DNA of 12,064 bases from Stramenopiles sp. TOSAG23-3 (taxonomy: Eukaryota; Sar). Positions 1-9,000 of the stretch are shown here, one piece after another (the stretch's first letter is position 1; the number at the start of each line of letters is the position of its first letter). The notes beneath the pieces are model-generated. The model did not search any database and was not told the origin of the DNA. It was given only the letters and a program-made list of their open reading frames with translations. The stretch covers positions 1-12,064 of the forward strand of contig LT642713.1 of NCBI GenBank assembly GCA_900128585.1, read 5' to 3'. Position numbers and translations under genes: made by a program.

Positions 1-3000
1 CTCATCAATGCTGTAAAACTAAGGGGGAAAGGCGACAGAATGTTCATGAATCACAATGATGCGGAGATGGCAAGCAATGATTGGGTAAAGATATTCCAGG
101 CTGCTGTTCAAGCAAAGACAATTAATCATGTCTCGGCATCTCGCGCCGAGCAAGCGGCAGCAAAAGCAGCTGCAAAATTAATTTATGCCACAAGAAACCA
201 TCCGTACGACGTTGAAGCACCGGCGACTGTGTTATGTCGAGTTTTAGGGCCCGAAAAATGCAAAGAAAGGCTGCAGGTTGCCGTAAAAAGCAACGATGTA
301 GATGTTGCTTTGGCTCTTAAGATACTTCGTCATGGACGCGCCGGTAGTATTTGCGACCAGGTAGGGCCATGGGAATGCCATGAATCACTCGCAAAGGCGA
401 CGGCTCTGGGTCACACCGGCATCGTAGCTGCAATACAGGCTCTAAAACGAGGCGCGGGGGATCTTCTCAGAGACACAGCATTGGCCAAGAGTAAGGCTGC
501 AATAAGAGAAAGGGAAGAGCTTCAGAGAGTGAAATTCTACGGGGATAGAGGTCAAGTAGAACATCAAGAGTTCAAGGCTATAGATGCAGAACACGAAGCT
601 ACCGCTGCTGCCCAAGCATTGACTGTAAGAGGCGCGCCTAAAGAGTGTTCTTCAACTCTGAATGGGACCGAAACAGCGGATTGCTATTGCCGACTGCTCG
701 GCACCAAGCGGTGTTCGATGACCCTATACGAAGCGTACAAGTCAAAAAACACAGATGTTATCCATGCCATTCGGTCGCTTACAGGAGGACATTCTCCTGG
801 CCCAGCCACAAAATTTTGCATTTCTCTGGGGCCTAACAGGTGCAGAGAGGTGATGTTTGCTGCGCGTATGCACTGCCATCATGAAGTCGTTAATGCATTT
901 AATATTTTGGCGCAGCCCCTTCAAAAGGCTTTGCCGGCATGGAGAAACTGCACCGTTGTCCACGGCCTTACGTATCACTCTGTCTGTCCACGCGGAGATA
1001 AGGACAGAGGAATGGCTTGTAGCGGGCAGGGCAAGTGTATGTTCGACTCGCGTGGGTCTCGTTGCGATTGCTATCATGGGTGGGGGGGGGAAGCTTGTGA
1101 AAAATGGTTGGGTAGCCAGAGCGGCATTGGTTGTCGGGCCGAAATTAACCCGAATCTAAGATGTTCGGGGCATGGACTTTGTGGTAAAGGTGGTTCGTGT
1201 GCTTGCACGGATTCATTTACGGGCCCCATGTGTCAGCAAAAAGGCACTCCCATATCGGGCAAGAAATGCCCTAGTGTTAACGTCCACGTATGCTCTGGTC
1301 ATGGGAGTTGCAGCAGAAAGACAGGTGAATGTAGCTGTAATACCGGATTTGCACCCCCTGATTGTAATGAGCCTTCCGGCAACCAGTGCCATAAAAGCTC
1401 AAAGGGAGAAATGTGTTCTGGCCACGGCTTTTGCACCATTGCGGGATTTTGTAGCAACTCCCAAGCCTTCCCCAAAATTGCCGGGTGTGAACCCGGGTGG
1501 GAAGGAGCGGGTTGCAGTATATCGACAGCACTGAATGTAGGCTGCCGGGGCGAAAAGACCCCCTGCTCAGGCCACGGTGAATGTGGGGCGGACGGTATCT
1601 GCTATAAGAAACTCAGTGAAATGCAGATAGGGTGCAACCACGGCTGGGGTGGGGCCGATTGCAGCATTCACCAACACGAGAGTGACAAGAGTTTGTTCGG
1701 CTGCCCAAGCAAAAGCTCTAATATTTGTTCTGGTCACGGTGTGTGCAACTTTGATGGCGGCACGTGTAAGTGCAAATCCGGCTGGACGTCCCCAGATTGC
1801 CATGTTCCGCCGCCTGCGCGCAGCTGTGCTGGGCACCCCGGCAAAGCATGCGGTGGACATGGTATTTGCCGGCGTGACGGAACCTGCGGCTGTGAATGTG
1901 GGTTTTCTGGGGAATCCTGCCAGTATGGTCCGGGCGCGGGCACTAGCTGCCCTAGCGGCGTTAACCGAGACACCCTACGTGATGGACTGTGTAGTGACAA
2001 TGGGGAATGTGGTGACAACGGGGTGTGCCTGTGCAAGAATGGCTGGGCTGGAATGAATTGTGACACAAAGTCTAAAACGTGCCCATCATGCAACGGGAAA
2101 GTTTGCAGTGGACACGGGACTTGTTCGCTTTCTGTTTGTACCTGTTTAAATGGATGGGGAGGAGAGAGCTGCTCCATAAGCAATGTATTTAGCCCAGGTA
2201 AGGGTGTTGGTCATTCGCTTCCTAATGGACCTCTCTCCCTTCATCAAGTCCGCGGAACGTCAGCTCCTTCGCAAAGACGCGGCCGTTCACCTTCGCCGGA
2301 AACTATCGCGACACAGATAAGAAATGTATCCCAGTCGCCAGAAACTGACGGGTTTTGTGGACCAGATTATTCCATGAGAAATAAAGGTGATTGTCTGGCT
2401 GGAGGAATATGCAATGTAAAAGTATTGAAAGGTGCAGGCAATGGCGAAGGCAAGTTCGTTTCCATCATGGACCGGAAAGAGTGCGAATCATCGAAAACAA
2501 AAGCTGGAGACCCTGGAACATGGCATTCGTTCAATTTTTGGTTTTTCCCAAGGAACCCCTTGGACGCGATGATCCGAGAAATTTGCGAGGAAGATGACCC
2601 TGATAGAATGGATAGGCTGTTAGACATATGGGAAAAAATTGATGGGTCCGTTGATGTAAATACATGCACAGCAAAAGCATTGAAATGCCCGGAAATAAGA
2701 ACATCATTTCTTGAAATAGAGAAGACCTCTCCCGAGGATAAAAAACTCCTTCAAGATGTGGACAAAACCCCCTCAACCACTAACGATTCTGGCGAAGAAG
2801 AGAGTCCAGGCGATGTAGACCTGAGTTCTCGGCTATGGGAAATGGGAGACACAGATGACGAGATTGCTAGAATGCGTAAAGACATAACACTGCGAAATGC
2901 GCCGGCTGCAACTTGGAGTGCTGTGAATGAAGACGATGAAGCAAAACTAAACGATTTGAGAAATTTTGGGGCAGATATTACCCAAGGATACCTTGCTCAG

Positions 3001-6000
3001 GCAAGCGAATCCGACCAAACAGAACTGAAGGATTCTGTCGAAACGAACCTTAAAGAAGGTCGGAAGGCATTAGAAGTAGCCAAGGAAAACTTGGAAGCAA
3101 CGAAGCAAGACGGTGGTGAGATAGAGTTTCAAGGGGCGCAAAAAAAAGTAGATGAACTCACTGACAAGCTCAAAACAATTGAAGAATCTGCGGCGGGGCT
3201 GCTGGCTGAAGAGCACGAAGGAGAGCAGGCTCAAATATTACAGCTTGTGGTGCACGAGAACTGCGAAATTAAAGTGGAGTTAAAAACAGCGCTTCCGCTT
3301 GCAAAGTATGCTACAATCATATTCGAGGATGTGACTGAACCCTCGCTGAACATGGCTCACAAAGTTAAAAATATTACATCTCCGACTGAATTTTACATAC
3401 AATGTGAAGATCAGTCGTTGAGCAAACCCGGTGTGTACACTGGTGGAATAGCTAAAATTCCAACAAAAGATCGGGCTGCTAAGGTATATAATTCGTTGGC
3501 TGTCGAAAGCTCCTTTTTGCATGCTACATCTGGCCACAAGCTAAGTGCAAGAACATTTATGTGCAGAGTCGGGGTGATTGATTGCAATCTTGACAAAGAA
3601 GATGGGGAAAGTTCAGAGTCTAGGTCGGAACCGAGCGCAGGAAAAAAACATAGCCCCGATGGGAACGCGCAGAAGAAGGGTGGTGAAGAAGAAGAAAAAA
3701 ACATAGAGGATGTTAAGGAGGAAAAAGACGCGACAACTGCTATGAGCGAACTCGCGAAGCTTGCAAAGGAGGCAAACATAAACATCTCTAAAACCGTTAC
3801 TCCATCGCCCGATAAGGCAAAGGCAACTCCCGAAAAAAAGAAAACGAAGAAACCAAAATCGAAAGCGTTTGGGGTAGAAATTCCTAATCTTGATGCGTTA
3901 GCAGCAGAAGTAAAAAGTAAAGTGAAAGTCCCAGGACAGAAAAAGCCTCCGAACAAAGATAAAGAAAAGCCAAAAGAAAAGCCAAAAGAAAAACCAAAGG
4001 AAGAGGAAGAGAAGAGCGCCAAAGAACCTGCGCCAGCTCCCCTTCCCGGCATGGAAGATTGTGCCGTACCCCCAGTACTAAAAGGGGAATGCTTCCTAGA
4101 TGAAGATGAGAGCTGCACAAAAAAGAGCAAGCTCACTGGTGCTGCCCTATGTTACGAAGGAAAATGCGCTTGTAAAGAAGGACAGATCAGCAGAAAGTAT
4201 GTCGACGATTACATGGGGTTGGATGCGCAAAATAAAACTGAAAAGTTGAGGAGGGCAATTCGGTACGAATGCTGGCTTATTGACCCAAGCTGTGGAAGTG
4301 GTGGATTTACCTCTAAATTAACCAAGAAGCGACATGCTCCGAAAAAGCCTAAACCCCCTCTACCCTTTTCGGCAGAAAAGGCAGAAATACCAAAAAAGAA
4401 GAAAGCAGAGCCAGAGCCGTCCAAATGCCATGCAGAACGAGTAAAAACGGTGCCCTGTAAACCACGTGTTGAATCCAGAATCTTGAACCTAGCTCGGAAG
4501 CGCGTAGTAACCCACGGTGCTGATCCAATGATTGCAGATATACTTGTGTCAAAATGTGCAGCGGAAAGTAGCGATACTGAGATAGTAGTATCTCCAAATG
4601 GTGGAAACAAATGTGCCGCTGTGGCAGGAAGGTCTTCTATTGCGTTTGCATTTTCAAGTGTAGTGAATGCAAACGATCCTTGTGTGCAGGAAGAGAAACT
4701 CTCTGCGCATTACAAACAAGGACGTCATGGGTTTGCAATTTTCATGCCAAACGTCGCCCGAGACGGATCCAGGTTTTCTGGGGGAGCAAGTATACCAATA
4801 CCCTGCCTTGAAAATGTCCAAATGATCAATTATGGGAAAGATGGAAAGGGGGGTGGAGTCGATTTGCATGGAAAACTGTTTCCAAAAGGTAAGATTGGAG
4901 AAGATGATGACGGTAAGAAAGATAATATTTATACCGCAGGACCCCCTCCAAGTGGGAAAGATTTTCCCGAATCCCTGGTACACTGTTTGCCGAAAGCAGA
5001 AAGTGAATCATCTAACACCAGCGGCTCGGGGTCAGGGTCGGGGTCAGCTTCAAAAGGAGTCAAAGGAACAGAATGGTGGAGCTGCCAAAATAATCCAACC
5101 GGGTGCCTACCAATGAAACGGGTGTCTTCTTCGGCTCTTCGATGCAACAGAAAGACTAGAGAATTTTGCTGCTGTAGTAAGCCTGAACCAACCAGCTCTG
5201 TGTTGGCATGTGTTGCGACATTTAATAACAATTTTTTCAGCCCAAAGAGTTATGGTTGTAGAAACGTTCTAATTATGAAGTGGAAATTAAAACCTTACGT
5301 TAGCGATAACGTGACCAGAACTCTTAGGAAGCACAAAATCCAATGGTCAACAGGTGGTATTATGTACAGTCAAGGTAAAAATAATAGACCGAAGGAGTTG
5401 GCAGGGAGCCCAAAGCCAAAAAAGGGATCTGAAGCTGGAGCACCCGCAAGTTTGGACTGTGACTGGAACCCTATCACAAATCCAGTATTTTTTCTTTTCT
5501 GCATTATCAACATGATGATTAAGCCAGTAATTCGGCCATTTGGCTTGCTGGAGATGAGCAGTAATTATCACAAATCATTTGCTCTGACCGCGGGACCAGT
5601 TGTGTGGCACCATGTCGAAGGGCTTGATAACCCTGTTCAGTTAGTAATTAATGAGGAAACCCGGAGGACCGAAAATGGAATATGGATAGACTGGGGCGAG
5701 GATGATTCCAGTGCTAAGCGTGCGAAGACAACGAAGCCGTTGAAACGGCGCCTTCTGGGGCGCAGGCTGTTGGCGCGCGAAAATAAATTACAACACCCTA
5801 TAGGTTGGGGCGAGATGAAAAAAAAGTACAGCATTATGAAAAGGTGTCGAATGTCAGATCCGAAAAAAGGTTGTACTAAGAAGAAAAAGAAGTGTGGGTG
5901 TCCCGGGTGGGGCGGTGGCGGGAGTAGTTCAGGAGCGAAACCGTTCAAGATGGGAAAGCCTACAAGCTCGCGGGAATTGGCCGGAGCAAGTGCTGTGCTT

Positions 6001-9000
6001 GTCGAAAACGGTGGCTCTGCGCTCGTGTTTGGCGGCTATGAAGTTGTCAACAAGGGCGGAAGTGATTTTTCTGGCGACACCAATTACTTCAATGACATAT
6101 TCTGGTTCAAGACTGGCGTTGATGGAGAAACGGGGCGGCTGAAATCCCGAGGCATGCATTGGTACGGTCCAATAACGCTTGGGTCAAACACCCCTTCTCC
6201 CAGAGCATTTCACACAGCAAACTTAGTCTCTATTGGTGTCAAACAGTTGAAAGGAATGTTACTGTTTGGAGGATATGATGGCCGCGGGCCATCTGGGTAC
6301 AAAGGCGACATCCACCTTCTCGTAAACATAGAGCAGTCTGACGAAGAAACGGAAATGATATACCAATGGCGCCAAGAAGCTCAATTGAAAATGGCCGCAA
6401 TAGAAAATAAAGACCCAAGTGCATTTTCTGCGTATTTAAAGGAAAAAATCGAGGCCGACCTTACAGGCTGCGTGAACGGGGCAGGACCATGCAAGCCCTC
6501 CTTTAATCCAGATCACCCCATGCCGTGGAATGCTGACGATAGTTTTAGAACGTGGACGGAAAAGTCAGGGCCGCTAGCGAAATATTTTGGCATCGGAAAG
6601 CCGTGGGATAATGGGCCCATGTGGATCCCGTTCTCAGCTCGGGGCATAGCTCCCACTCCAAGGATGAAGCACGCAGCAGTAGTGTTAGGAAACTATTTCA
6701 TTGTTTTTGGTGGCGTTGGTAAAGACGGATACCTTGCCGACATACACTTTTTGGACACCCGTAAAATGCACTGGGAAAATTTAGGAGCATTCGAAAAATC
6801 TAATTATCGCGGAGAGCGCTGTGTAGACGAGTTCCCAGAAACTCCTGAATGCGCTCATGGCAAACACTTAAGTTTGTACTATAATTATAAAGGAATGTTT
6901 ACCGGCGCGTTTCCTGCTGCGAGATCAGGCCACACGATGGCTGCATGGGGGGGCAACATTATCATCTTCGGTGGTTTTAACAAGGCGATAGGGCTTTTCA
7001 ACGATGTGCATGTTTTGGATACCAAGTTTAAGATAGGCATGGCAGGGACTAACCTGTATGGTCAAGCCTACGCCGAAAAATTGTTCTCAGGAAACAACTA
7101 CAAGTCGAACGTGGACGGTGTGGGTAATTGGGGTGGAATGTATACCTGTCCCAACGGGCAGGTGTACGCTGTCGGAGACACCGGAAATGGCTGCCAAAGT
7201 TTAGCCGGCAGTGGTGGCAAAGGTGGAGAATGCCAAAAGAAGACCGGTCCGTGGTCTGGTAAAAGAGTGGCATGCGGGCGTTATGGCATGCGCACAATGC
7301 AATGGCGGCAAGTAATTGCGACTGGTAATAAACCCGCGCCGAGGTGGGGGCACGCGATGTTCAACATCTTCCCGAAAGCTCCCCAGGTCCTGGTTTTTGG
7401 AGGGTTTGGAGGGGCGGGGGAGATGGATTACAACTCCCAGACGGACCAACTCGGTTATCGAAACGACCATACCGTCCTTGATTTGTTTTCACCAGCACCA
7501 AAATCCCTCACTGTGCACCCATATGGAACCCCCCCCAAGACTGTATTTCACGCGCTTCACCCGAAAATCAACAAACACGTTTTGGACAAGTACATAAAAT
7601 TCCACTATGAAATACCCGCACCGAAATGCCCCGGTGGAACGGCGCCCTCGTCTGGGTGGGGTTGGAGTCCTTTGTTCAAACCAGTTACAATGACTATTAA
7701 GGGAAACAATTTTGGGACGCTGGAGGAAAGGACGTCCGCAATCGCGGTTGTCATAGGTGACGCAAGGCACGGTCCATTTCCGTGCATGCCCATGAAGTTC
7801 ATTTCGAAGAACGAAGTTGAATGCACCGTAGGTCCAGGATATGGCAGGGACTTGGATGTTACCATATATGCAAACAATCAAGTTTCCAGGCCAGGCAATG
7901 CTTTATTTAGTTACGAACCCCCTCGTATCATTGCTGTTATACCACCGTTTCTGATTGATTTTTGCTACAAAAAGGACAGCCTGGATAACTGTCTGCCGCG
8001 AGGGCCAATCGTAGTGATGGGAACTAATCTTGGAACTTCCCAAGATGCTGTTCAAAGTATGGTTTTCGGGGGTGCTCCGTGTCTGAATTGGCTGCATGTG
8101 TCCCCGATGGTAGTCGTCTGCCTTTGTGTTGGCGAGAGTAAAAAGGACAAAGATGGCGATCCCCTTCAAGGCGGCGCCATAATAAAGGTCGGGGGACAGT
8201 TCAGTAACCCCTCCCCTTTTAAACTAATTCCAGCACCACAAATGCTGAACGAAAGTGATGCTGGGGTTTGGTACCCGGAAGTGTGTCCACTCCAAAAAAC
8301 GCTGGAAACCCTTGGGTTTGACTTCAAAATGCATCGAAAGGTGCGTGCCGAAGTAAATTATCAGCAAAAGAGTAAGTTTTTGACCGAAACCATTGTGCGA
8401 TCCTTAAGTGCGACAACATTGGACGGTCTGGTAAGTGCGACCAAAGATTTTGTTCATGCTAAAGCCGAGCTGCAACATGCAATGCTCCTCGCTCAACAAT
8501 TCCAACTGCCGGCCGGCATTGGCCACCTTAGCAACATAATGAAGCAGATTGCTAGAGATGCTAGTCGAGATCTTGCTCCCGTGCCTCCAGTGTTGCCGTT
8601 TGAAGGGTTTGCGGGGAGTTTGCACCACCTTGATCACCACTATGCTCATGGGCGTCGGCGCAGAATGCTGCAGCTGGAAGACGAAGAAGCGCTGGAAAGT
8701 AGCCGAAACGATGTCGTCCCTGTTGATATTGACGATGAGCACGAAGATTTCAACCATGAAACGGATTCTTCGAAAAACGTAAGGATGAAGGAAGCAGAGA
8801 GAGTGACGAAAATTCGCAAAGAGCAAGGCTTAGCCACGCCTGTGCCAGACGGGTGTCTAGTCCACGCTCAGAAGGTACCAAACTCTTCTCTGGTTTTGGG
8901 AATTGAAGCCCTTGGTAGACTAGATGTTTCCAAAGAATGTGGTTGCGATACGATGATGGCTCGAGTAAAGAGTCGCGGCTTTCTATCGCAGAAGGATCTG

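Larger units (their letters stand above)
2173..5961 (+). other. Central region of the giant protein, no recognised family
   Basis: This covers roughly residues 712-1974. It starts with a Ser/Pro/Arg-rich linker, then a small Cys patch near 2359-2415 (FCGP...DCLAGGIC). An acidic stretch and a predicted coiled coil follow, then a segment with possible beta strands around 3238-3560, a Lys/Glu/Pro-rich low-complexity linker (about 3600-4030) and a Cys cluster (4060-4182). After that come a mixed globular region with scattered cysteines (about 4420-4990), a Gly-Ser linker (5023-5060) and a further Cys-containing region (5080-5560). It ends in a very basic stretch with Lys runs and a Gly-rich hinge just before the kelch blades. 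The regular alternation of linkers and Cys-containing blocks suggests several small domains on flexible tethers. I cannot name any of them. Confidence 0.6.

Noticed and set aside
40-42. ATG at 40 as the true start of the giant gene
   Set aside because: The frame is open to base 1 and the codons before this ATG look like the end of another N-terminal repeat. It remains possible but is not preferred.
3411-4136. 241-codon minus-strand ORF
   Set aside because: It lies opposite a Lys/Glu-rich coding stretch, which yields Phe/Ser-rich antisense frames. Its translation is low-complexity with no domain.
5026-5047. G-quadruplex candidate in the Gly-Ser linker
   Set aside because: Only three runs of three or more G are close together. 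It is explained by 6-nt slippage repeats coding Gly-Ser.
5482-5520. Possible transmembrane helix (PVFFLFCIINMMI)
   Set aside because: The hydrophobic run is only about 13 residues, contains Asn, is followed directly by Lys-Pro, and lies between Cys-containing regions that should share one compartment.
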